Shown: positions 42,084 to 50,253 of the stretch, one piece after another | Layout: each line of letters begins with the position of its first letter | Numbering within the stretch: position 1 is the stretch's first letter | Assembly: GCA_004556985.1 (NCBI GenBank) | Contig: SFFC01000001.1 | Location: forward strand, 1-56,244 | Direction: 5' to 3' | Length of the DNA stretch: 56,244 nt | Origin: Clostridiales bacterium | GTDB taxonomy: Bacteria > Bacillota > Clostridia > Christensenellales > Aristaeellaceae | Position numbers and translations under genes: made by a program | Notes under the pieces: model-generated | The model's database searches: none | The model's input: the letters and a program-made list of their open reading frames with translations, nothing else | What the model was told of the DNA's origin: nothing

Positions 42084-43694
42084 ATGCCAGAACAGTTTAA
42101 GCCCGGCTCGCTCGAGAGCGAAACCGCGCGCCGCAGAACCTTCGCCATCATCTCCCATCCGGACGCCGGCAAAACCACCCTGACGGAAAAGCTGCTGCTC
42201 TATTCCGGCGCGATCCGCACGGCGGGCTCTGTCAAGGCCCGCAAGAGCGACAAGCACGCAACCAGCGACTGGATGGACATCGAGAAGCAGCGCGGCATCT
42301 CCGTCACCTCGTCGGCCATGCAGTTTGAATTTGACGGCTTCCACATCAACATCCTCGACACGCCGGGTCACCAGGATTTCTCCGAAGACACCTACCGCGT
42401 GCTCGTCGCAGCGGACAGCGCGGTCATGCTCATCGACGCGGCCAAGGGCGTCGAGGCGCAGACCATCAAGCTCTTCAAGGTCTGCCGCCTGCGCAACATT
42501 CCGATCTTCACGTTTGTCAACAAGATGGACCGCGCCGCGAAGGATCCCTTCTCGCTGATGGAGGAGATGGAGCAGGTGCTCGGCATCCGCGCCTGCCCGA
42601 TCAACTGGCCCATCGGCACCGACGGCGACTTCAAGGGCGTCTACCACCGCGATACGAAGATGGTCGAGCTCTACGAGAGCGGCGACCACGGCAAGACCCG
42701 CGTCGAAAAGCAGGACATTCCCGTGGACGATCCGAGCCTGCCCGACGTGCTCGGCGAGCGGCTCTATGCCCGCCTGATGGACGAGATCGAGCTGCTGGAC
42801 ATGGCGGGCGACGCGTTTGATCTCGATCTGGTGCGCGCCGGCGAGCTCACGCCGATGTTCTTCGGCTCCGCGATCACCAACTTCGGCGTCGAGCCGTTCC
42901 TCTCCCGCTTCCTCGACTATTCGACCCCGCCCGCGCCGCACGAGAGCGACCAGGGCCTCGTCGAGCCGACCAACCCCGATTTTTCCGGCTTCATCTTCAA
43001 GATTCAGGCGAACATGAATCCTGCCCACCGCGACCGCCTCGCGTTCATGCGCATCTGCTCCGGCGTGTTCACCAAGGGCATGACCGTCTGGCACAGCGGC
43101 ACGGGCAAGCAGATTCAGCTCAAGCAGCCCCAGCAGTTCATGGCCGACGAGCGCGAGGCCGTCGAAAACGCCTACCCCGGCGACATCATCGGCCTGTTCG
43201 ACCCCGGCATTTTCGCGCTGGGCGACACGCTGACCACCGGCAAAAAGCTGCGCTACGCGGGCATTCCCGTCTTCGCGCCGGAATTCTTCGCCCGCGTCTC
43301 GAGCGTGGACAGCCTGAAGCGCAAGCAGTTCGTCAAGGGCGTCATGCAGCTCTCCGAGGAGGGCGCGATTCAGACCTTCAAGCGCCCGGGCATCGGCTTT
43401 GAGGAGATCATCGTCGGCGTCGTCGGCGTGCTCCAGTTTGAGGTGCTCGACCATCGGCTCAAGACGGAATACAACGCCGAGATCCGCCGCCAGCAGCTGA
43501 ACTACCGCTTCGTGCGCTGGGTCACGAAGACGCCCAAGCCCGTCGAGGAGCTCAAGCTCTCCTCGACCTCCTCGCTCGCCCAGGACAGCCATGACCGCGA
43601 CGTGATCCTCTTTGAAAACGAGTGGTCCATCCGCTGGGCGCTTGAAAACAACGAGGGACTTGAGCTTGCCGAAACGGCCTCCAGAAACGTATAA
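42084..43694 (+). CDS. prfC: Peptide chain release factor 3 (RF3)
   Basis: GTPase that releases RF1 and RF2 from ribosomes after termination. 536 residues: S-H-P-D-A-G-K-T-T-L-T-E-K (G1), D-T-P-G-H-Q-D-F-S-E-D-T-Y-R (G3), N-K-M-D-R (G4), and C-terminal RF3 domains including R-P-G-I-G-F-E. Start set at ATG 42084; the ATG four codons upstream directly abuts the ribosome-binding site AAGGAAGG and is less likely. typA follows after 41 bases, probably in the same transcript. Confidence 0.97.
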   Translation: MPEQFKPGSLESETARRRTFAIISHPDAGKTTLTEKLLLYSGAIRTAGSVKARKSDKHATSDWMDIEKQRGISVTSSAMQFEFDGFHINILDTPGHQDFSEDTYRVLVAADSAVMLIDAAKGVEAQTIKLFKVCRLRNIPIFTFVNKMDRAAKDPFSLMEEMEQVLGIRACPINWPIGTDGDFKGVYHRDTKMVELYESGDHGKTRVEKQDIPVDDPSLPDVLGERLYARLMDEIELLDMAGDAFDLDLVRAGELTPMFFGSAITNFGVEPFLSRFLDYSTPPAPHESDQGLVEPTNPDFSGFIFKIQANMNPAHRDRLAFMRICSGVFTKGMTVWHSGTGKQIQLKQPQQFMADEREAVENAYPGDIIGLFDPGIFALGDTLTTGKKLRYAGIPVFAPEFFARVSSVDSLKRKQFVKGVMQLSEEGAIQTFKRPGIGFEEIIVGVVGVLQFEVLDHRLKTEYNAEIRRQQLNYRFVRWVTKTPKPVEELKLSSTSSLAQDSHDRDVILFENEWSIRWALENNEGLELAETASRNV

Positions 43695-43735
43695 TCTCCC
43701 ACCATGCCGACCGATCAGAAAGAAGGGGTTTCCAT

Positions 43736-45574
43736 ATGGAAATGATTCGTGAGAATATCCGCAACATCGCCATCATCGCGCACGTCGACCACGGCAAGAC
43801 CACGCTGGTCAACGAAATGCTCAAGCAGGGCGGCGTCTTCCGCGAAAACCAGCAGGTCGCCGACCGCGTCATGGACAGCAACGCGATTGAGCGCGAGCGC
43901 GGCATCACCATCCTGGCCAAGAATACCTCCGTCTACTACAAGGACGTCAAGATCAACGTCGTGGACACCCCTGGTCACGCCGATTTCGGCGGCGAGGTCG
44001 AGCGCGTGCTCAAGATGGTCGACGGCGTGCTGCTGCTGATCGACTCCTTCGAAGGCCCGATGCCGCAGACCCGCTTCGTCCTTCAGCATGCGCTGGCGCT
44101 CGGCCTGCCGGTCATCATCGTCGTCAACAAGATCGACCGTCCGGACGCGCGCTGCGAGGAGGTCGTCAGCGAGGCTATCGACCTGATGATCGACCTCGAC
44201 GCGGACGAGAGCCAGCTCGATACGCCGATCGTCTACGCCAGCGCCCGCACGGGCACCGCGACGCTCGACCTTGCCCAGCCCGGTGAGGATCTGCGCCCGC
44301 TGTTTGACACGATCCTTGAGTACATCCCCGCGCCCAAGGGCGATCCCGAGGCCCCGGCGCAGATGCTCATCTCCACGATCGACTACAACGAGTTTGTCGG
44401 CCGCATCGGCATCGGCCGCATCACCCGCGGCACGCTGAAGCTCAACACGATGGCCACGCGCGCCAACTACCTCGACCCCGACCTGCACGAGAATTTCCGT
44501 CTCAGCAGCCTGTTCGCCTTTGACGGCCTCAAGCGCGTGCCGGTCGAGACGGCCGAAATGGGCGAAATCGTCGCCATTACCGGCGTCGAGGACATCATGA
44601 TCGGCGACACCATCTGCGCGCCGGATGCCGTCGAGCCGCTGCCCTTCGTCAAGATCACCGAGCCGACCGTCGTGATGACCTTCTCCGTCAACGACAGCCC
44701 GTTTGCCGGCCGCGAGGGCACCTATGTGACCTCCCGCCATCTGCGCGCGCGCCTGATGCGCGAGCTGCAGACGGACGTCTCCCTGCGTGTGGAGGAGACG
44801 GAATCTCCTGACGCCTTCCGCGTCAGCGGCCGCGGCGAGCTGCATCTCTCCGTGCTCATCGAGAACATGCGCCGCCAGGGCTACGAGTTCCAGGTCTCCA
44901 AGCCGGAGGTGCTCTTCCATTATGACGAAAACGGCAACAAGATGGAGCCTGTGGAAAAGATGATCTGCGACGTGCCCACCGAGTATGCCGGCGCCGTCAT
45001 CGAGAAGATCGGTCGCCGCCGCGGCGTCATGGACAACATGACCGGCACAGACCGTGTCCGCCTCGAGTTCACCGTGCCCAGCCGCGGCCTGTTCGGCTAT
45101 CGCAGCGAGTTCATGACCGATACCCGCGGTGAGGGCGTCATGAGCGCCGTGTTTGACCACTACGAGCCCTACAAGGGCGACATCCCGCACCGCAACGTTG
45201 GCGCGCTGGTCTCCACGGAGACAGGCGAGGCCGTCATGTACGGCCTGTTCTACGCGCAGGACCGCGGCACGCTCTTCTGCGGCCCGAACACCGCCGTCTA
45301 CACCGGCATGATCGTCGGTCAGAACGCGCGCCAGGGCGACATCGACGTCAACGTCTGCCGTCAGAAGCATCTGACCTCCATCCGAAACGCTGCCGGCGCG
45401 GAAACCGCGATGAAGCTCGTCTCGATGCGCACGTTGTCTCTGGAGGAGTGCCTCGAGTTCATCGACGACGACGAGCTGCTCGAGGTCACGCCCAAGAGCC
45501 TGCGCATGCGCAAGCGCATCCTGGAGACGGAGCTGCGCAAGAAGGCCGCCGCCCGCGCGCGCAAGGGCGAGTAA
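43736..45574 (+). CDS. typA: Translational GTPase TypA/BipA
   Basis: Ribosome-associated GTPase that helps 50S assembly and stress adaptation. 612 residues, the usual length: I-I-A-H-V-D-H-G-K-T-T-L-V-N (G1), R-E-R-G-I-T-I-L (G2 region), D-T-P-G-H-A-D-F-G-G-E-V-E-R (G3), N-K-I-D (G4), then domains ending in the TypA-specific C-terminal part with K-S-L-R-M-R-K-R-I-L. ATG behind AAGGGG. Confidence 0.97.
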   Translation: MEMIRENIRNIAIIAHVDHGKTTLVNEMLKQGGVFRENQQVADRVMDSNAIERERGITILAKNTSVYYKDVKINVVDTPGHADFGGEVERVLKMVDGVLLLIDSFEGPMPQTRFVLQHALALGLPVIIVVNKIDRPDARCEEVVSEAIDLMIDLDADESQLDTPIVYASARTGTATLDLAQPGEDLRPLFDTILEYIPAPKGDPEAPAQMLISTIDYNEFVGRIGIGRITRGTLKLNTMATRANYLDPDLHENFRLSSLFAFDGLKRVPVETAEMGEIVAITGVEDIMIGDTICAPDAVEPLPFVKITEPTVVMTFSVNDSPFAGREGTYVTSRHLRARLMRELQTDVSLRVEETESPDAFRVSGRGELHLSVLIENMRRQGYEFQVSKPEVLFHYDENGNKMEPVEKMICDVPTEYAGAVIEKIGRRRGVMDNMTGTDRVRLEFTVPSRGLFGYRSEFMTDTRGEGVMSAVFDHYEPYKGDIPHRNVGALVSTETGEAVMYGLFYAQDRGTLFCGPNTAVYTGMIVGQNARQGDIDVNVCRQKHLTSIRNAAGAETAMKLVSMRTLSLEECLEFIDDDELLEVTPKSLRMRKRILETELRKKAAARARKGE

Positions 45575-45594
45575 GCCAATTTCAAGGACAATAC

Positions 45595-45640
45595 AAAAGG
45601 ACAGTCCCTGCGGAGTTACTGCTTGGGGCTGTCCCTTTTT
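45595..45640 (+). terminator. Terminator after typA
   Basis: Stem AAAGGACAG-T-CCC with GGGG-CTGTCCCTTT around an 18-base loop, then TTTTT. Confidence 0.88.
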
Positions 45641-45660
45641 GTGCTGTGCCGCTTTGCATT

Positions 45661-45775
45661 TCAATCCCGTCTCAATCGTAGGCTGCTGCGCAGCCTGCTC
45701 CGAGACGGCATGCTCTCTGATTGGGATACGATAGGGCTGCCGCCCTATGACCCGCCTGAGGGATAACTCCCTCAG
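45661..45775. repeat. Noncoding stretch with a chain of hairpins (possible dispersed structured element)
   Basis: Between typA's terminator and the convergent EamA gene, four stems occur in 115 bases: CCGTCTC (45667-45673) with GAGACGG (45702-45708) enclosing GGCTGC-TGC-GCAGCC (45681-45695); ATAGGGC-TGCC-GCCCTAT (45731-45748); CTGAGGGA-TAAC-TCCCTCAG (45756-45775). No reading frame is supported. The density of perfect short stems suggests a structured RNA or a dispersed repeat. Confidence 0.65.
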
Positions 45776-45826
45776 ACTCTCTTCTTCGCTTCGCGCACAA
45801 CCGCCTTGTTTAGCATCAATCCCTAA

Positions 45827-46699
45827 TCATAGCACCGTCATCATCAGCGTGCCCACGACAATCAGCGCCAGGCCCGCGCCGCCGCGGCGGCTGAGCCGCT
45901 CGCCGAAGAACACGTGCGCAAACGCCACCGTCACCATGATGCTCAGCTTATCCAGCGGCACAACGACGCTCGCTGGCCCCGTCTGCAGCGCCCTGTAATA
46001 GCAGAGCCAGGAGAGCCCCGTCGCCACGCCAGAGAGCAGGATGAACACCCAGCTGCGCCGGTCAATCGCACGAATCTCGCCCTGCTTGCCCTGCCCCAGC
46101 ACGATCGCCCAGGCCAGCACGAGCACGACGCCCGTGCGGATTGCCGTGCCCAGGTTCGAATCCACCCCCTCGATGCCGATCTTCCCCAGGATCGAGGTCA
46201 GGCTGGCGAAGACCGCCGAGAGCACGGCAAAAAACAGCCAGCCCTTGCCCTCCTGCTTTATCCCTGCGCTTTCCTTCTTCTCGATCATCATCAGTGTGCC
46301 CGCGCCGATGAGCACGAGGGCCGCAGCCTTGGCGAGGCTGACCGGTTCGCCCAGCAGCAGAAACGCCAGCACAACCGTCAGGATGACGCTCGACTTGTCA
46401 ATCGGAACGACCTTGTTGATGTCCCCCAGCTGCAGCGCACGAAAATAGCAGATCCAGGAAGCGCCGGTCGCCAGGCCGGAGAGCACGAGGAACAGCGTCG
46501 TCCGCGCGCCGATCTCCCCCAGACCGGCCTGCGCACCCGTCAGAAACACCATCAGCCAGGAGAAGACGAGCACGACCGTCGTGCGCAGCGCCGTCGCCAC
46601 GTTGGAATCCGTATGCCGGATGCCGACCTTCGCCAAAATCGAGGTCACGCCCGCAAACAACGCGGAGCCCAGCGCAAAAACTACCCACATGATTTCCAT
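45827..46699 (-). CDS. EamA/DMT-family transporter
   Basis: 290 residues with ten membrane helices arranged as two homologous EamA repeats; each half has the pattern S-x-L-x-K-x-G-I, then W-x-C-Y-x-R-A-L-Q and V-V-P-(I/L)-D-K (V-V-P-I-D-K and V-V-P-L-D-K). Typical of drug/metabolite exporters and of small permeases for amino acids or nucleotides. Own promoter at 46795. Substrate unknown. Confidence 0.92.
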   Translation of the reverse strand: MEIMWVVFALGSALFAGVTSILAKVGIRHTDSNVATALRTTVVLVFSWLMVFLTGAQAGLGEIGARTTLFLVLSGLATGASWICYFRALQLGDINKVVPIDKSSVILTVVLAFLLLGEPVSLAKAAALVLIGAGTLMMIEKKESAGIKQEGKGWLFFAVLSAVFASLTSILGKIGIEGVDSNLGTAIRTGVVLVLAWAIVLGQGKQGEIRAIDRRSWVFILLSGVATGLSWLCYYRALQTGPASVVVPLDKLSIMVTVAFAHVFFGERLSRRGGAGLALIVVGTLMMTVL

Positions 46700-46794
46700 C
46701 TTCCTTCGCTTTGTTTTGCCGCCCTGGGGCAGACTGTTCCCGGTCCGTCGGACGCCTCTTCACCCCGCCGGGCGACTTTCTTCCATTATATTCC

Positions 46795-46822
46795 GGCGCA
46801 TCTGCCTGTCAATAGAGGCGGC
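46795..46822 (-). promoter_or_regulatory. Promoter of the EamA gene
   Basis: Minus strand consensus TTGACA (46817-46822), 16-base spacer, consensus TATAAT (46795-46800). Confidence 0.85.
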
Positions 46823-46859
46823 TTTCGCCGGTCCTTGCCGGCCGCGCACGCGTCGCCTG

Positions 46860-47142
46860 CGTCTTGCAGAAAAATTCATTTTATCTCCGCAATTTATTTT
46901 CATACCATATACAATGCATCTTCATATTCCCATATTTTAAAGGGAATTTACCCTTCTGCCCTCTCTGAACAGCCCTTTCTTTTCTGCATCGTTAAATTAA
47001 TAACATTCAAGGTGATTTCTCGGCTTGTAAGATTTGCACAAATCCATTCAAAAAACTTGTCGCTTTCTTAATACGCAGAAACGTTTAATAATTGCAGTAT
47101 TATTTTAATTTGTCGCGCTTTACCAAACTTCTCCAAGGGGGG
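46860..47142. other. AT-rich intergenic stretch without recognised genes
   Basis: About 280 bases that are far more AT-rich than the rest of the window, with runs such as TTAAATTAATAACATT and TATTATTTTAATTT. I see no open frame with a ribosome-binding site on either strand. It lies upstream of the small-ORF promoter and may hold binding sites for regulators, or be a trace of acquired DNA. Confidence 0.6.
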
Positions 47143-47171
47143 TTTACATCGTTTTTCGGCTGTGCTATGAT
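47143..47171 (+). promoter_or_regulatory. Promoter of the three-small-gene unit
   Basis: TTTACA (47143-47148), 17-base spacer, TATGAT (47166-47171), with about 90 bases of leader before the first small gene. Confidence 0.8.
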
Positions 47172-47266
47172 ATCGCCCATCAGATGCGGGGCGCCGCAAA
47201 GCAGGCGATTCCCAACTCTGCTCACATAGATGTCCGCGTATGACGCGGCGAAGGAGGTTTTGAACA

Positions 47267-47419
47267 ATGATGAACAACGACATGACCCTGAACGCTTCGG
47301 CTGGCGCCGCGAGCTGCGCGGCGCGTACCAGCACCCGCCAGTGCCTGCTCATGACGGCGCTCGTCACCTTTGCGCCGATGAGCCTGCTGGTGCTCTATCT
47401 GATCTCTCTGGCGTGCTGA
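47267..47419 (+). CDS. Small membrane peptide A (50 residues)
   Basis: ATG 47267 with AAGGAGG nine bases upstream. The first half is polar and rich in Ala, Ser, Thr and Cys (including A-A-S-C-A-A-R-T-S-T-R-Q-C); the second half is a membrane helix beginning L-L-M-T-A-L-V-T-F-A-P-M and ending L-A-C. The T-x-F-x-P-M centre is shared with peptide B at 47475. No known family recognised. Confidence 0.78.
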   Translation: MMNNDMTLNASAGAASCAARTSTRQCLLMTALVTFAPMSLLVLYLISLAC

Positions 47420-47474
47420 TCAGCCGAAAATGGTGTGCCCCGCTTCGGGGCAAAAGAAAAGGAGGTTCAACATC

Positions 47475-47630
47475 ATGCTGAATTATACGATTCATGACGA
47501 TGCGGCTGCGGTCGCTTTGAACAACCGCTTTACCGGCCGGGATGTGATGGAGATGCTGCGCTTTGCCGCTGGCACGATGTTCATTCCGATGGTGATGGTT
47601 GCACTGGTGACGCTCGCGGAGCTGATCTGA
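47475..47630 (+). CDS. Small membrane peptide B (51 residues)
   Basis: ATG 47475 with AAAAGGAGG upstream. Polar N-terminus (L-N-Y-T-I-H-D-D-A-A-A-V), a basic turn N-N-R-F-T-G-R-D and then a hydrophobic helix A-A-G-T-M-F-I-P-M-V-M-V-A-L-V-T-L. The F-x-P-M core and helix length resemble peptide A, suggesting duplication. A GCCCCG-CTT-CGGGGC hairpin lies between genes A and B. Function unknown. Confidence 0.8.
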   Translation: MLNYTIHDDAAAVALNNRFTGRDVMEMLRFAAGTMFIPMVMVALVTLAELI

Positions 47631-47678
47631 GCCCACTGCGGATCTCAAGACATTCCCATCCAGGAGGAATCACGCAAC

Positions 47679-47759
47679 ATGCTGAAAATGATTCGCCGTA
47701 TTCTTTCCAACATGGGCGACGCGCTGATTGAGAGCAACGTCAGCCTCGTGTGGTACTGA
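47679..47759 (+). CDS. Very small cationic peptide C (26 residues)
   Basis: ATG 47679 with AGGAGG ten bases upstream; M-L-K-M-I-R-R-I-L-S-N-M-G can form a cationic amphipathic helix, followed by a short acidic and polar end closing in V-W-Y. It is 48 bases after peptide B and 20 bases before a terminator. The good ribosome-binding site and its place as the third small frame in the unit support translation. Unknown family; it could act as a membrane-active peptide or a regulator. Confidence 0.62.
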   Translation: MLKMIRRILSNMGDALIESNVSLVWY

Positions 47760-47770
47760 TCGGCTGAAAA

Positions 47771-47815
47771 CCGCAAAAAACCGCCAGAGCCTCGCGCTCT
47801 GACGGTTCTTTTTTT
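47771..47815. terminator. Bidirectional terminator closing the small-gene unit and the second MATE operon
   Basis: Stem AACCG-C-CAGAGC with GCTCTG-A-CGGTT around a short loop; CTTTTTTT follows on the plus strand and TTTTTTGCGG on the minus strand. Confidence 0.88.
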
Positions 47816-47841
47816 GTGCTTTGGCAGAGGCGTCCCCAGCC

Positions 47842-49167
47842 TCACATCTCCATCGCCCGGCTCACGCTCCGATATCGTACGAACGCGTAGACGAGCATGC
47901 AGCACCAGCCGATGGCGCAGGCCCAGGCCGCTGCCGTCAGGCCGACGGCGGGCACGAGCAGATAGACCACAAGCGTGCGCACGGAGATCTGGATTGCGGT
48001 CGCCACAAGCGTCGTCTTCATCTCGCCCATGCCGCGGAAATAACCCTGTATGCCGTTGGTCATTCCGGGCAGCAGATAGAAAAACGCCATCCAGGTCAGA
48101 TAGTCGACGCCCATCTGCACCATGCGCTCGCTGTCCTGCGCGGCAAACAGACGCATGACCGGCGTCCTGCAAAGCAGCGTCGCCGCGCAGATCAGCACGC
48201 CGTAGAAGAGCTCCAGCGTCATGCCGGTGCGCAGCGTCCTGCGCACGCGCTCCCTCTGCCCCGCGCCGCGGTTCTGCGCGACGCAGGTCATCATGCCCGA
48301 GGAGATGCTCTGTTCGGGGATACAGGCGAAGTCGTCCACGCGGCTGACGGCGTTGAAGGCCGCGATCATGCTGATGCCCTGTGCGTTGATGGCGCGCTGG
48401 ATGAGCAGCTTTCCCACGGGCTGGCAGGCCTGCTGCAGCGCTGTGATTGAGCCACTGGCGACCGTCTGGGAAAGCAGCGCCCGATCGACGCGCATCTCCC
48501 GGAGCTCCAGGCGCAGCAGCGGCACATGGCGGCGCATATACACGGCGCACAGCAACACACTCACGCCCTCGGCGATGACCGTCGCCAGACCTGCCCCTGC
48601 GACGCCCCAGCGCAGCAGCGCCACAAAGAGCACGTCGAGCAGGCCATTGAGCACAGACGCCGCCGCCAGAAAGATCACCGGCGTGCGCGAATCGCCGACG
48701 CTGCGCAGCGCGGCGGCGAGGATGTTGTACTGGAATGTGAAGAGGAAGCCAACGAAGATGATCCGCAGATAGGTGTTGGCCTGGGAGAGGATCTCCGGCG
48801 GCACGCTCATCAGCGCGAGGAGATACGGCGAGAGCGCCAGCCCGACGGCAAAGACGAGCAGCGAGGCCGCCGCGCCGAAGAGGATGGTCGTGGCGACCTC
48901 TCGCCGCAGCGCGTCCTCATCCCCCGCCCCGTAGAACCGGCTCATCAGGACGGACGCGCCGATCGAAACGCCCGAGACGCCGAGAATCACGATCGTCATC
49001 ACGGGATTCGCCGCGCTGACCGCCGCCAGCGCCCCCTCGCCCGCAAATTTGCCGATGAGGATGGAATCCACAGCATTGTACGTCAGCTGAAAGAAATTGC
49101 CCAGGATCAGCGGCAGCGCATAGGCCAGCAGATGGCGCGCAATGCTGCCCTCGGTCATTTTTCGCAT
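47842..49167 (-). CDS. MATE-family efflux transporter (second copy)
   Basis: 441 residues, 12 helices, MATE fold: L-P-L-I-L-G-N-F-F-Q-L-T-Y-N-A-V-D-S-I-L-I-G near the start and L-R-S-V-G-D-S-R in the middle. It is only moderately similar to the MATE protein at 39785. Start at ATG 49165-49167 with GGAGG five bases upstream; the ATG four codons earlier overlaps that site. It follows the Ldh-type gene after 12 bases and is the last gene of the recQ operon. Substrate unknown. Confidence 0.92.
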   Translation of the reverse strand: MRKMTEGSIARHLLAYALPLILGNFFQLTYNAVDSILIGKFAGEGALAAVSAANPVMTIVILGVSGVSIGASVLMSRFYGAGDEDALRREVATTILFGAAASLLVFAVGLALSPYLLALMSVPPEILSQANTYLRIIFVGFLFTFQYNILAAALRSVGDSRTPVIFLAAASVLNGLLDVLFVALLRWGVAGAGLATVIAEGVSVLLCAVYMRRHVPLLRLELREMRVDRALLSQTVASGSITALQQACQPVGKLLIQRAINAQGISMIAAFNAVSRVDDFACIPEQSISSGMMTCVAQNRGAGQRERVRRTLRTGMTLELFYGVLICAATLLCRTPVMRLFAAQDSERMVQMGVDYLTWMAFFYLLPGMTNGIQGYFRGMGEMKTTLVATAIQISVRTLVVYLLVPAVGLTAAAWACAIGWCCMLVYAFVRYRSVSRAMEM

Positions 49168-49179
49168 GCTTGCCTCCAT

Positions 49180-50253
49180 TCAGGAAAGACCCGGGATGTT
49201 CAGCGCCCGGGCAATCTGCTCAAGCTCCGCGAGCGTGTTCGCCTCCACGGGAATCCCTTCGCGCTCACGGCGCGCCTGCGTCTCAAACGCGCGCTCGCCG
49301 GGCGTCAGGATGCGCGCCTGCCCCGGCGCCCTTTCGCTCTCCCGCAGGCGACGCAGATACGCGCTCATGCGCGCATGGATGTCCGCCGGATCGCCGAACA
49401 TCGCGGGATCAAACGCGAGGAAGAAGTGGCTCGTATGGTCGCCGTGCGCGCCGGACATGTCCGGTGACGTCAGTCCCTGGGCCAGCACGCCGGTCAGCGC
49501 CTCAACCATGATCGCCAGGCCGTAGCCCTTATGGCCGCCATGCATTTCGCCCTCTCCGCCCAGCGGCAGAATGCCGCCCATTCCCCCGGAGAGGATCGAC
49601 GCGTTCATCCGCCCGGCATCGGTACAGGCACGCCCCTCGCCATCGATCGTCCAGCCCTCCGGCATCGGCTTGCCCCGCTTGGCATAGACCTCAACCCTGC
49701 CCAGCGTAACGACCGTCGTCGAGGCGTCAAACCAGAAGGGCACAGGCTCTGCCGGCATGCAGAAGGCCATCGGATTCGTACCCAGCATCATTTCCCGGCC
49801 AAAAGTCGGCACCATAATCGGCCCTGTATTGGTCATGGAGAACGACGCCAACCCCTCGCGCGCAGCCATCAGCGTGTAATATCCCGCGATGCCATAGTGC
49901 GAGGAATTGCGCACGGCGCACAGCCCGACGCCGGTTCTCTTCGCCTTGTCAATGGCCCTGCGCATGGCGAAGCAGGCCGTCAGCTGGCCCATCGCAAAAT
50001 GTCCGTCGATCAGCGCGGAGACGGGCGTTTCCCTCAAGACCTCCGGCCTCGCACCGACGACGGCGCTGCCGGAGGCGAGGTTGTGATGGTAATACATCAT
50101 GCGCTGCGCGCCGTGGCTCTCGATGCCGAAGAGATCCGCCTGCATGAGCACGTCGGCGATCTGCGCGGCCTCCCCGGCGTCAAAGCCCTCCGCCGCAAAG
50201 ACGCGCTCCATGAACGCGCGAAGGCGCGGCGCGCTGACAATCCGATCTGTCAT
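49180..50253 (-). CDS. Ldh-family (malate/L-sulfolactate/ureidoglycolate-type) dehydrogenase
   Basis: 357-residue NAD(P)-dependent 2-hydroxyacid dehydrogenase of the Ldh_2 family, unrelated to classic lactate dehydrogenase. Marks: G-I-E-S-H-G-A-Q-R (about residues 43-51), V-R-N-S-S-H-Y-G-I-A-G-Y-Y with the catalytic histidine, M-L-G-T-N-P-M-A and G-G-H-K-G-Y-G-L. It overlaps the membrane protein gene upstream by four bases and precedes a MATE gene. Possible substrates are malate, sulfolactate or ureidoglycolate; the context does not decide. Confidence 0.92.
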   Translation of the reverse strand: MTDRIVSAPRLRAFMERVFAAEGFDAGEAAQIADVLMQADLFGIESHGAQRMMYYHHNLASGSAVVGARPEVLRETPVSALIDGHFAMGQLTACFAMRRAIDKAKRTGVGLCAVRNSSHYGIAGYYTLMAAREGLASFSMTNTGPIMVPTFGREMMLGTNPMAFCMPAEPVPFWFDASTTVVTLGRVEVYAKRGKPMPEGWTIDGEGRACTDAGRMNASILSGGMGGILPLGGEGEMHGGHKGYGLAIMVEALTGVLAQGLTSPDMSGAHGDHTSHFFLAFDPAMFGDPADIHARMSAYLRRLRESERAPGQARILTPGERAFETQARREREGIPVEANTLAELEQIARALNIPGLS

